From Terriglobia bacterium (GTDB taxonomy: Bacteria > Acidobacteriota > Terriglobia > UBA7540), in the NCBI GenBank assembly GCA_030040455.1, contig JASHTR010000076.1, positions 1 to 9,024 of the forward strand: a stretch of 9,024 bases of DNA, written 5' to 3'. Of the stretch, positions 1 through 6,225 are shown in pieces (within the stretch, counting starts at the first letter, position 1; each line of letters begins with the position of its first letter). Under the pieces are notes generated by a model that did not search any database, was not told the DNA's origin, and saw only the letters and a list, made by a program, of their open reading frames with translations. Made by a program: the position numbers and the translations under genes.

Positions 1-1
1 C

Positions 2-3000
2 ACCCAGTCGGGCAATATCTGGACCCTGACGGACCGTGACGACACGGCAGAAACCTACACCTCCACGAGTTCCAGCAAGGCGCTGCTTCAATCCATCCGG
101 GCGCGCGACGGATACATGCAAGCGCTGCATTACAACGACCGAGGCCTGCTTGCTTCGGTCACCGACTCCTACCAACGGTCCCTAACGTTTGCCTACAATA
201 GCAACGGCACGCTCCATGCCTTGACGACTCCTGACGGAACGACGCTCATCTACGGGTACGCCGCGGGAAGCGATGGGCAGAATCTGACTTCAATCACCTT
301 TTCAACCTCGCCGCCCTCGACACTCACGTACGTGTACGAAAACACCGGCCTGCGCGATGCATTGACGGGCATCATCGACGGGAACGACAGCCGCTATGCG
401 ACCTGGACCTACGACGCGATTAATCGAGGAACGTCAAGCCAGATTGGCGCCGGATCGAATGCAGAAATCACATCCGTCTCCTACGACGATGCGACCGGAG
501 CCCGCACCGTCACCAATTCTCTGGGGGTGCAGGACACCTACGTCTTCACCACCTTGCAGGGCGTTCCAAAGGTAACGCTAATCAGCCGCGCCCGAACGAG
601 CACCACTGCGCCGGCGACGCGCACGTTCAGTTACGATGGCAATGGGTACATCGCGAGCCAGACCGACTGGAACGGAAATCTCACCACGTACGTCAACGAC
701 GCCCACGGCGATCCAACGATTGTCAACGAAGCGGTGGGCACGCCGGAAGCCCGCACCACGACGATCCAATACGACCCCCGGCTCCCGCATTTGCCGCATC
801 AGACCATCACGGCCGGGCTTACCACAACGTTTGCCTACGACGCCAGCGGCAACCTGATAAGGCGCACTGACACGGACACCACCACTGCGACCGAGCCCTA
901 TTCCACCAACGGCCAAAGTCGAACCTGGAGTTATACGTGGAGCAACTTCCTGCTTGCCTCTGTCAAAAGTCCAGGTGGCTATACGACGTCTTATGTTTAC
1001 GATAGTAGCGGCGCGCTCATCAAAATAACCAACGCGCTCGACCAGTCGATCAATGTTGCGGCGCACACGGGCGGCGGACTGCCGCTGACCGTCGTCGATC
1101 CCAACGACGTTACCACCCGCCTGAAATATAATGCGCGGCAGCGGCTTTTGAGCAGTACCGTCACAACGTCGCAAGGTCCTAGGACAACGACCTACAGTTA
1201 TGATGCAGCCGGTAACCTGGTTAGGACCACCCTGCCTGACAGCTCCGCTCTCACCAACACGTACGATGGCGGGCATCGCCTCACAACGGTGACCGACCTT
1301 TTCAACCAGAGCATCGCTTATACGCTCGATGCGCTCGGTGATCGCACGCAGGCAAGTCTGGTGGCGGCCGGCAACCACATAGTGCGCCGGCATTCCGATA
1401 ATTTCGATGCCCTCGGGCGCGAACTGAATGATACCGGCGGAATGGGGCAGGTTACGGCATACAGCTACGACCCCAATGGCAACGCGCTCACTATCGCCGA
1501 CCCGCTGGGGCGCGTTACCGACCAGGCATTTGATACGCTTAACCGCCGCAATAAAATCACCGACGCGGCCGGGGGCGTCACCACGATCACGTACGACGTG
1601 CATGACCGGCCCTTGAGCGTCACGGATCCCAACGGGAACACCACAACCTACGTCTACGATGGCTTTGGAGACATCATTCAGCAAGTGAGCCCGGATACCG
1701 GAAGGACCGTCTATCACTACGATTCCGATGGCAACCTCACGCAACGAGTTGATGCCGCTGGCGACACCATGAATAACACTTACGATTCGCTCGATCGCAT
1801 TCTGACCACGACCTATCCCGCCGATCCCAGTCTGAGCGTTGCCTATCGCTACGACCAGGCCGGGCACGGTTTCGGGATTGGCAGGCTTACCTCTCTTACT
1901 GACGCCGCGGGTTCCCTGGGCCGCTCCTACGATGAGCGCGGCAACATCCTGACCGAGAAACGCGTCTCTAGGTCTCGAACGTTGGTCACCTCCTATACCT
2001 ACGATGCCGCAAGCCGTGTGGCGTCCGTCGCCTACCCTGATGGCTGGCTCATCACTTATGGCCGCGATGCCATGGGTCGAATTACAGGAATCACGGCGAC
2101 ACCACCCGGCTCGAAGTCGCCATCCGTTGTGCTCTCGGGCGTTACCTATGAGCCCTTCGGGCCTGTCTCTGAGCTCACCTACGGCAATGGCGTCAAAGAG
2201 TCAGGACAGTTTGACCTTGACTACCGCATCACCAGCCTGACCGATAGTGGAGCACACGCACTCCAAAACCTTTCCTATTCTTATGACGCTAATGACAACG
2301 TTTCTTCGATTACGGATAGCGTTACGCCGGGCGACAGCCAGGCGTTCGCATATGACTTGCTCAATCGGCTCGTAAACGCTTCTGGAGCCTATGGGGTTCT
2401 CAGCTACACCTACGACAAGGTGGGCAACCGGCTGACGCAGACGATAGGGACGGCAAGCACCCTCTTCTACGCTTATACTCCCGGCTCTAACCGCCTTGCG
2501 AGCATCGCCGCCGATGGCAGAACGACGCAGGTAGGCGCCACTGGAGCAGGGAATATCAGCCGTATCCCATCAGCAACGGAAAGTCCGGCGCTGAGCCTGA
2601 CCTACAACGCGGCGAACCGGCTGTCCGCCGTTAGCGCGCGCCACATGGTGCTTGCTGCCTTCACGTATGACGCATTTGACCAGCGCTTCGCGAAGGTGGA
2701 CCCCGGTGACTCCCGACGGATCTATGCCTATGACCAGGACGGTAACCTGCTCGAAGAGACCGGTGGCGGCCGCTCGCCGATCGATTACGTGTATCTGGAC
2801 GGCAAACCCATCGTGGAAATCCTGCCGGTTACGGGAAAGGTATATTACCTGCACGATGACCGGCTGGGCACGCCGCAGATCGTTACTGACGGCAGCCAGA
2901 ACATTGTATGGAGCGCGGTCTACCAGCCATTCGGGGCGGCTTCCATTTTGGTAGGGGCAATCACGCAGAACCTGCGCCTGCCGGGACAATATTTTGATGC

Positions 3001-3331
3001 GGAAAGCAGCTTCAACGAAAATGGATTTCGCGAATACATACCGAGCTTAGGCCGCTACTCCGAATCCGATCCTTTCGGAATATGGCCTGGACCTGGCGAG
3101 TACTCCTACGCTCTAGCCAATCCAGTTAGATTTAAGGATCCGCTCGGGCTGTGGGTCGACTGCACTAAAAGTAACTCTGCCGGAGCAATGAATACTTGGG
3201 AGCGGCTGCAAACGGGAAATCTATCCATGTCGAACCTTCTGCCAGCACTCGATCGAGTGATCGACTTAGTTGGGACCCTATCCGACTATACACACAATGA
3301 GCCTATTTCATCCTTGACTACTAAAGTATGA
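2..3331 (+). CDS. RHS/YD-repeat protein, C-terminal part (5' end outside the window)
   Basis: RHS/YD-repeat proteins are large secreted or surface proteins whose repeats form a beta-stranded shell that often encloses a variable C-terminal toxin; they act in interbacterial competition or at the cell surface. The frame is open from the left edge, so the ATG at 116 is only an internal methionine and 1109 residues are visible. About twenty YD repeats are seen, for example YDPNGNALTIADPLGR and YDSDGNLTQRVDAAGD. The RHS-associated core begins near residue 948 with YYLHDDRLGTP. It continues through NGFREYIPSLGRYSESD and ends with DPFG (residue 1023) and DPLGL (residue 1046), 19 residues apart. That resembles the DPxG-x18-DPxG autocleavage motif known in some Rhs effectors. 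Only about 58 residues follow, with no toxin motif I recognise, and the frame stops at TGA 3329-3331, probably early through a frameshift. No VgrG, PAAR, TcB or immunity gene is visible. Family assignment is firm; toxin status is unknown. Confidence 0.93.
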   Translation, partial: TQSGNIWTLTDRDDTAETYTSTSSSKALLQSIRARDGYMQALHYNDRGLLASVTDSYQRSLTFAYNSNGTLHALTTPDGTTLIYGYAAGSDGQNLTSITFSTSPPSTLTYVYENTGLRDALTGIIDGNDSRYATWTYDAINRGTSSQIGAGSNAEITSVSYDDATGARTVTNSLGVQDTYVFTTLQGVPKVTLISRARTSTTAPATRTFSYDGNGYIASQTDWNGNLTTYVNDAHGDPTIVNEAVGTPEARTTTIQYDPRLPHLPHQTITAGLTTTFAYDASGNLIRRTDTDTTTATEPYSTNGQSRTWSYTWSNFLLASVKSPGGYTTSYVYDSSGALIKITNALDQSINVAAHTGGGLPLTVVDPNDVTTRLKYNARQRLLSSTVTTSQGPRTTTYSYDAAGNLVRTTLPDSSALTNTYDGGHRLTTVTDLFNQSIAYTLDALGDRTQASLVAAGNHIVRRHSDNFDALGRELNDTGGMGQVTAYSYDPNGNALTIADPLGRVTDQAFDTLNRRNKITDAAGGVTTITYDVHDRPLSVTDPNGNTTTYVYDGFGDIIQQVSPDTGRTVYHYDSDGNLTQRVDAAGDTMNNTYDSLDRILTTTYPADPSLSVAYRYDQAGHGFGIGRLTSLTDAAGSLGRSYDERGNILTEKRVSRSRTLVTSYTYDAASRVASVAYPDGWLITYGRDAMGRITGITATPPGSKSPSVVLSGVTYEPFGPVSELTYGNGVKESGQFDLDYRITSLTDSGAHALQNLSYSYDANDNVSSITDSVTPGDSQAFAYDLLNRLVNASGAYGVLSYTYDKVGNRLTQTIGTASTLFYAYTPGSNRLASIAADGRTTQVGATGAGNISRIPSATESPALSLTYNAANRLSAVSARHMVLAAFTYDAFDQRFAKVDPGDSRRIYAYDQDGNLLEETGGGRSPIDYVYLDGKPIVEILPVTGKVYYLHDDRLGTPQIVTDGSQNIVWSAVYQPFGAASILVGAITQNLRLPGQYFDAESSFNENGFREYIPSLGRYSESDPFGIWPGPGEYSYALANPVRFKDPLGLWVDCTKSNSAGAMNTWERLQTGNLSMSNLLPALDRVIDLVGTLSDYTHNEPISSLTTKV

Positions 3332-3412
3332 TTTTCTAAAAATCGCGGCTCAAGCTGGAGTACCCCTTGGGCAGGGGGACCTGCCTGCGACACTAGGTAG
3401 TCTGGCCGGTTC

Positions 3413-3491
3413 TTTCGTTACCTACTTCGGCTCGAGTGTGGCAATCTCCACAGACGTAATCCTGGCCGCTGGCGAGCTATAGGTAACGAAA
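3413..3491. repeat. Inverted repeat 1: 12-bp perfect arms, 55-bp centre
   Basis: TTTCGTTACCTA (3413-3424) is the exact reverse complement of TAGGTAACGAAA (3480-3491). Inside, GCTCG (3430-3434) pairs with CGAGC (3473-3477), and TGTGG (3437-3441) pairs with CCACA (3448-3452) around a 6-base loop. The whole unit can fold as a multi-stem hairpin in RNA or single-stranded DNA. There is no T-run after it, so it is not an ordinary terminator. The arm orientation (GTT outside, AAC inside) does not fit an integron attC site. Confidence 0.7.
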
Positions 3492-3569
3492 AATCCCCCC
3501 ATAAGCGTACCCGCCGGTCTCGCGTGGGCTTTGGCAGACAAATCCTTGGCGGAACGAGCGGGGGATTTT
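3490..3569. repeat. Inverted repeat 2: 10-bp perfect arms, 60-bp centre
   Basis: AAAATCCCCC (3490-3499) is the exact reverse complement of GGGGGATTTT (3560-3569). Within it CCGCC (3511-3515) can pair with GGCGG (3548-3552), and GTCT (3517-3520) with AGAC (3536-3539). The unit begins where inverted repeat 1 ends, sharing two bases, and is about the same length. No target-site duplication is visible, and I cannot assign it to a known element. Confidence 0.65.
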
Positions 3570-3747
3570 GTGGACTACGCTATCACACGAGGGGGCGTAA
3601 CCTGGGCAGCGACGACGAATGGTGATGCCGTTGCAGCGCCCTTGCTGTTGACAGGTCGGAGGGGGGGCGTGGAGGCAGCTTGATACCGTCATTCTGCCTG
3701 CTGGTGGGATAAACTGCCCCCGCGCGCACCCAAAACAGAGGCTACAC

Positions 3748-3792
3748 GCAAGGCATCTCGTTTGCTGCACGTTTGGCGCGTGCCTTGCTTTT
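3748..3792 (+). terminator. Weak terminator-like inverted repeat after the RHS region
   Basis: GCAAGGCA (3748-3755) pairs with TGCCTTGC (3781-3788), followed by TTTT (3789-3792). The 25-base loop contains an alternative smaller hairpin, GCACGT (3767-3772) with GCGTGC (3778-3783, one G-U pair). It could end transcription from the RHS side. The long loop and short T-run make it weak, and it overlaps the proposed rimP -35 element, so it could instead be an operator-like site. From 3684 to 3747 I see nothing. Confidence 0.3.
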
Positions 3793-3813
3793 GACGGCGG
3801 AAGCGATTATACT
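3785..3813 (+). promoter_or_regulatory. Probable sigma70-type promoter for rimP-nusA
   Basis: TTGCTT (3785-3790) and TATACT (3808-3813) are separated by 17 bases. The -10 box matches TATAAT at five of six positions; the -35 is weak beyond TTG. The predicted start is near 3820, giving a leader of about 150 bases before the rimP ATG. TTGACG at 3791-3796 is a better -35 match but lies only 11 bases from the -10, too close to serve. Confidence 0.55.
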
Positions 3814-3827
3814 TTTTGTCGAGCGGC

Positions 3828-3853
3828 AAAGTGGGCGAAAAGCCCACTTTTTT
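3828..3853 (+). terminator. Intrinsic terminator hairpin in the rimP leader (attenuator-like)
   Basis: AAAGTGGGC (3828-3836) and GCCCACTTT (3842-3850) form a perfect 9-bp stem around the loop GAAAA, and the T-run extends to 3853 (six T in a row). This is a complete Rho-independent terminator. It starts only about 8 bases after the predicted transcription start and lies before rimP, so either it ends readthrough from the RHS gene or it limits entry into the operon. A terminator-containing rimP leader motif has been described computationally in Gammaproteobacteria; the resemblance here is from memory and not aligned. Confidence 0.8.
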
Positions 3854-3956
3854 GTTGGGGGACAGTGGTTTCGCTGATGGACGAGGGTGCGTGGTGCTCT
3901 GACGGCATCCTTTTCTCGCAGCAAGCGAAGGAGAGGCGCGCTTTCTTACCGCTCAG

Positions 3957-3963
3957 AAGGTGG
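3957..3963 (+). promoter_or_regulatory. Ribosome binding site deciding the rimP start
   Basis: AAGGTGG lies 9 bases before ATG 3973 and is the best Shine-Dalgarno match near a start that gives the usual RimP length. The reading frame is open upstream to GTG 3865 and ATG 3877, but those starts lack a comparable site and would add residues with no family counterpart. Confidence 0.6.
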
Positions 3964-3972
3964 CAGAGCCGG

Positions 3973-4425
3973 ATGGTTGTGGATGTGGAAAAGATCCGAA
4001 GCATGGCGGAGCGAGTTGCCGTCTCCGAGGGCCTTGCGCTGGTGGACGTGGAATTGAAAGGTGGGCGCACGAACCAGCTCTTAAGGATTTATATCGATAA
4101 GCCGAGCGGGATTTCCCATGCGGATTGCCAGAACGTGAGCGAGCAGATGAGCGCTCTTTTGGACGTTGAAGACCCCTTCCCCGGCCCTTACACGCTGGAG
4201 GTTTCGTCTCCCGGCCTCGAGCGCAAGCTGGCGAAGGCATCCGACTACGAATACTTTACCGGACGCCGGGCGCGGCTGGTGCTGCGCGAGCCGCTGGAAG
4301 ACCAGCGGGTTTTGGAAGGGCGGCTGGCGGGTTTCGATCGAGGCCGCGTGCGGCTGGAAGTGAATGAAGGGAAGGTCTGCGAGCTGGAGCTCGCGAATAT
4401 TGCGAAGGCGAGGCTGGTGTTGTGA
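3973..4425 (+). CDS. rimP: Ribosome maturation factor RimP
   Basis: RimP binds the free 30S subunit in the cytoplasm and assists its maturation, notably around protein S12. From ATG 3973 the protein is 150 residues, the same as the E. coli protein. The N-terminal domain (about residues 5-85) carries RIYIDKPSGISHADCQNVS, the LLDVEDP motif at 62-68 and the family signature LEVSSPGLERKL at 75-86. The C-terminal SH3-like domain (about 90-150) ends in ELELANIAKARLVL, like the ALSNIQKANLV ending of the E. coli protein. It precedes nusA by 80 bases, the usual operon order, and probably shares the promoter at 3785-3813. An in-frame start at GTG 3865 would add 36 residues without a RimP-like sequence, so ATG 3973 was chosen. 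Nothing is broken. Confidence 0.95.
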   Translation: MVVDVEKIRSMAERVAVSEGLALVDVELKGGRTNQLLRIYIDKPSGISHADCQNVSEQMSALLDVEDPFPGPYTLEVSSPGLERKLAKASDYEYFTGRRARLVLREPLEDQRVLEGRLAGFDRGRVRLEVNEGKVCELELANIAKARLVL

Positions 4426-4464
4426 GCGTTGCCGGTGTCCGGGTTATTTGCCCGTCTATTTGAG

Positions 4465-4499
4465 ATCCTCGTTGCTGAAACGCACGTTTCTTCGAGGGT
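4465..4499 (+). promoter_or_regulatory. Hairpin covering the nusA Shine-Dalgarno sequence
   Basis: In the rimP-nusA gap, ATCCTCG (4465-4471) pairs with CGAGGGT (4493-4499, one G-U pair), and inside it GAAAC (4477-4481) pairs with GTTTC (4486-4490) around a GCAC loop. The likely nusA Shine-Dalgarno GAGGG (4494-4498) lies in the 3' arm, 7 bases before the GTG start. The fold would hide the site and limit nusA translation. A smaller stem, CGGG (4440-4443) with CCCG (4451-4454), lies upstream. Pairings are read directly; function is inferred. Confidence 0.5.
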
Positions 4500-4505
4500 A
4501 TTGCC

Positions 4506-5999
4506 GTGACGACGAGTTTGCTTTATCAGACCATTGACCAATTGAGCCGCGAGAAAGGCATCGACCCGCAGGTGATCATCTCTGCCGTGGAAGACGCTAT
4601 TCTGGTGGCAACGCGCAAATACTATAAAACTTCCGAAGATCTTGAATCGCATTTTAACAAAGACACCGGGGCCGTGGAAGTGTGCGCGGTTAAAAAAGTG
4701 GTCGAGCGTGTTGAGGATGTGGACCGGGAGCTCTCGCTGGAGGATGCCCGCCGGTACGATTCTGGAGCAAGCCTGGAAAGCGAAATCCGGATTCCGAAGG
4801 CCACCGACGTTCTGGGTCGCATTGCCGCGCAAACGGCCAAGCAGGTGATTTTTCAGAAAGTCCGCGAAGCGGAGCGGGATACCGTCTATGCCGAATACAG
4901 CCAGCGTGTCGGCGAGCTGGTCAACTGCACCGTGAAGCAGATCGAAGGGCCGGACGTGATTGTCGATCTGGGCCGGACGGAAGGCCGCATGCCCAGGCGC
5001 GAGCAGTCGCGCCTTGAGACCTATCAGATGGGCGACCGGCTTCGCGCTGTGATCACCGCCGTAGACCGGGTTGCGCGCGGCCCGCAGGTGGTGGTCTCAC
5101 GGGCGGACTCCGTCCTCGTGCAGCGGCTTTTCGAGATGGAGGTGCCGGAGATTTACGATGGCACGGTGGTCATCAAAGGCATGGCACGGGAGGCGGGCGA
5201 GCGCACCAAAGTCGCGGTCTCTTCCAAGGACCCTGATGTCGATTGCGTCGGCGCCTGCGTGGGCATGAAAGGGATGCGCGTGCAATCCATCATTCGCGAG
5301 CTGCGCGGCGAAAAGATTGACATCATCGAGTATAACGAAGACCCTGTTACGTTCGCCGCCAACGCGCTGAGCCCGGCGAAGATCAATCACGTCTCCATTG
5401 TGGACTCCGAAGGGCGGAACCTGGAAGTCATTGTGGACGATACGCAACTCTCGCTCGCCATCGGCAAAAAGGGACAGAACGTGCGGCTGGCCGCCAAGCT
5501 TCTTGGCTGGCACATTGATATCAAGAGCGAAGAGGAAAAACGGCAGGAGATTGAGTCGCAGATGGCGGCCATGGCGCGGCGCGGCGCGGCCATTGCGGAG
5601 CTTGCAGGCCTGGGAGAGAAAACCATCGCCAAGCTGCGCGATCAGGGCGTCGAAACCGTCGAGCAACTGGCCCAGATGACTCCGGACGACCTGACAACCA
5701 TCCCGGGCATTGGCGAAAAGACGGTAGAGAAGATCCGGCGCGTGGTCACCGAATACTTCGAGCAGGGCGAACAAGCAGCGGAAGGCGAAGCTGCGGCAAC
5801 CGAAGTAACGGCTCTTGCCGGCGCGGAATCGGAGAGCGTCCCGGCCGGGGAGGCCGAGATGCCGGCTTCAGAAGAAGCTGCAGGAGATGAAAGCGAATCC
5901 GCCGCCGCTCCGCCCACAGCCAGCACGCCTGATGACGCAGAATCTCCCGGCATTGAAGAACCGGTCTCGCGGAATGAGGATTCTTCGGAAACCGGTTGA
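4506..5999 (+). CDS. nusA: Transcription termination/antitermination factor NusA
   Basis: NusA binds RNA polymerase and nascent RNA, increasing pausing, assisting intrinsic termination and serving in antitermination complexes. The 497-residue product shows the full order. The polymerase-binding N-terminal domain is about 1-125. The S1 domain is about 134-200 (VIVDLGRTEGRMPRREQ). KH1 is about 235-298 with GMKG at 253-256 after VGACV. KH2 is about 300-345 with AIGKKGQNVRLAAKLLGW. Two helix-hairpin-helix motifs follow at about 365-417 (LAGLGEKTIAKL and IPGIGEKTVEKI). Residues 421-497 form a low-complexity tail rich in Ala, Glu and Ser, probably disordered. The GTG start has GAGGG 7 bases upstream, inside a predicted hairpin. 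The HhH pair replaces the acidic AR repeats of E. coli NusA. NusA control of its own operon is known in other bacteria and would suit the leader structures here. Confidence 0.97.
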   Translation: MTTSLLYQTIDQLSREKGIDPQVIISAVEDAILVATRKYYKTSEDLESHFNKDTGAVEVCAVKKVVERVEDVDRELSLEDARRYDSGASLESEIRIPKATDVLGRIAAQTAKQVIFQKVREAERDTVYAEYSQRVGELVNCTVKQIEGPDVIVDLGRTEGRMPRREQSRLETYQMGDRLRAVITAVDRVARGPQVVVSRADSVLVQRLFEMEVPEIYDGTVVIKGMAREAGERTKVAVSSKDPDVDCVGACVGMKGMRVQSIIRELRGEKIDIIEYNEDPVTFAANALSPAKINHVSIVDSEGRNLEVIVDDTQLSLAIGKKGQNVRLAAKLLGWHIDIKSEEEKRQEIESQMAAMARRGAAIAELAGLGEKTIAKLRDQGVETVEQLAQMTPDDLTTIPGIGEKTVEKIRRVVTEYFEQGEQAAEGEAAATEVTALAGAESESVPAGEAEMPASEEAAGDESESAAAPPTASTPDDAESPGIEEPVSRNEDSSETG

Positions 6000-6024
6000 C
6001 CTCCGCGCGCAAATTTATTCTAAT
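5996..6024 (+). promoter_or_regulatory. Probable sigma70-type promoter for infB, overlapping the nusA stop
   Basis: TTGACC (5996-6001) and TCTAAT (6019-6024) each match consensus at five of six positions and are exactly 17 bases apart. The -35 box contains the nusA TGA stop. The spacer ends in an A/T-rich stretch (6011-6018). Predicted start is near 6031, beside CACGTG at 6034-6039, giving a leader of about 195 bases before infB. infB may therefore be transcribed both from the operon promoter and from here. Confidence 0.6.
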
Positions 6025-6051
6025 AAGCCATTCCACGTGAAAATGCCGGCC

Positions 6052-6113
6052 TTGAGGAACCCGTGGTAGCCACGGTCTATCGTCTGGCGATGGACCGTGG
6101 GTTGTTCCTGCAA
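6052..6113 (+). ncRNA. Strong nested hairpin in the infB leader
   Basis: CCACGGTCTATCG (6070-6082) and CGATGGACCGTGG (6088-6100) form a 13-bp stem with one G-U pair and a TCTGG loop. An outer stem joins TTG-AGGAAC (6052-6060) to GTTCCT (6104-6109) and CAA (6111-6113) with one bulged G. CCGTGG at 6061-6066 could instead pair with CCACGG at 6070-6075, which would break the long stem. There is no T-run directly after it, so it is not a simple terminator. It lies in the 226-base gap between nusA and infB, where other bacteria often carry ylxR and ylxQ. It is either a leader RNA element or a repeat; no known family is recognised. Confidence 0.55.
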
Positions 6114-6118
6114 TGAAC

Positions 6119-6155
6119 GGTCAGACGGGTGTTGACCTTGGCTACCCGGTCTTTT
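6119..6155 (+). promoter_or_regulatory. Possible pseudoknot or weak terminator in the infB leader
   Basis: GGTCA (6119-6123) pairs with TGACC (6133-6137). Bases inside that loop, CGGGT (6126-6130), pair with ACCCG (6144-6148) outside it, with connecting loops of 2, 2 and 6 bases that suit an H-type pseudoknot. As an alternative, GACGGGT (6124-6130) and ACCCGGTC (6144-6151, one bulge) followed by TTTT (6152-6155) resemble a weak intrinsic terminator. Both stems are short, so this is tentative. Confidence 0.3.
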
Positions 6156-6225
6156 ACAGAGTAAGGCATGGGGCGCGAGGGTGTATGCTGCATAAAGGTG
6201 CAACTGGATTCGGAGGCGGAACGAG

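Larger units (their letters stand above)
3318..3683 (+). pseudogene. Possible decayed C-terminal tip of the RHS gene (frameshifted, one internal stop)
   Basis: Just before the RHS stop codon, the frame one base further on (codons starting at positions divisible by 3) opens after a TGA at 3315-3317 and reads 121 codons to TGA 3681-3683, broken only by TAG at 3480-3482. The translation looks protein-like: KYDFLKIAAQAGVPLGQ, then SLAGSFVTYFGSSVAIS, and after the stop GLAWALADKSLAERAGDFV. Joined at the shared Lys codon around 3323-3326, it would extend the RHS tip from about 58 to about 175 residues. The simplest reading is one inserted base near 3318-3326 plus a later nonsense change. I do not recognise the domain; it is rich in Ala, Gly and Val. 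Chance openness in GC-rich DNA is a real alternative, and the overlapping inverted repeats suggest the region might instead be non-coding structure. Confidence 0.4.

Noticed and set aside
578..1867. 429-codon open frame on the - strand
   Set aside because: It is fully antisense to well-supported RHS repeats, and its translation has no recognisable domain. The GC-rich, repetitive YD codons leave the opposite strand open.
3413..3491. Integron attC site
   Set aside because: The core orientation is reversed (GTT outermost, AAC innermost on the right arm) and no integrase or cassette is present.
3648..3653. Perfect -35 hexamer TTGACA
   Set aside because: At a spacing of 17 bases the expected -10 position is GC-rich with no match to TATAAT.
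3477..3770. 97-codon - strand frame in the RHS-rimP gap
   Set aside because: Low-quality composition rich in Cys, Arg and Pro, no start context, and it overlaps the inverted repeats; no support as a gene.
3895..3906. boxA-like TGCTCT in the rimP leader (also GCTCTTTT at 4153-4160 inside rimP)
   Set aside because: Only partial matches to the rrn boxA consensus, without a boxB-like partner or conserved spacing; likely chance.
3865..3972. In-frame upstream starts that would lengthen RimP by up to 36 residues
   Set aside because: The added residues do not resemble RimP. The ATG at 3973 has a better ribosome site and gives the usual 150 residues.
5097..5774. 225-codon open frame on the - strand
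   Set aside because: Shadow of nusA KH and HhH coding sequence, with no family features of its own.
6132..6160. Second possible infB promoter, TTGACC with TACAGA 17 bases downstream
   Set aside because: The -10 box matches only three of six positions, and the upstream TTGACC-N17-TCTAAT is far better.
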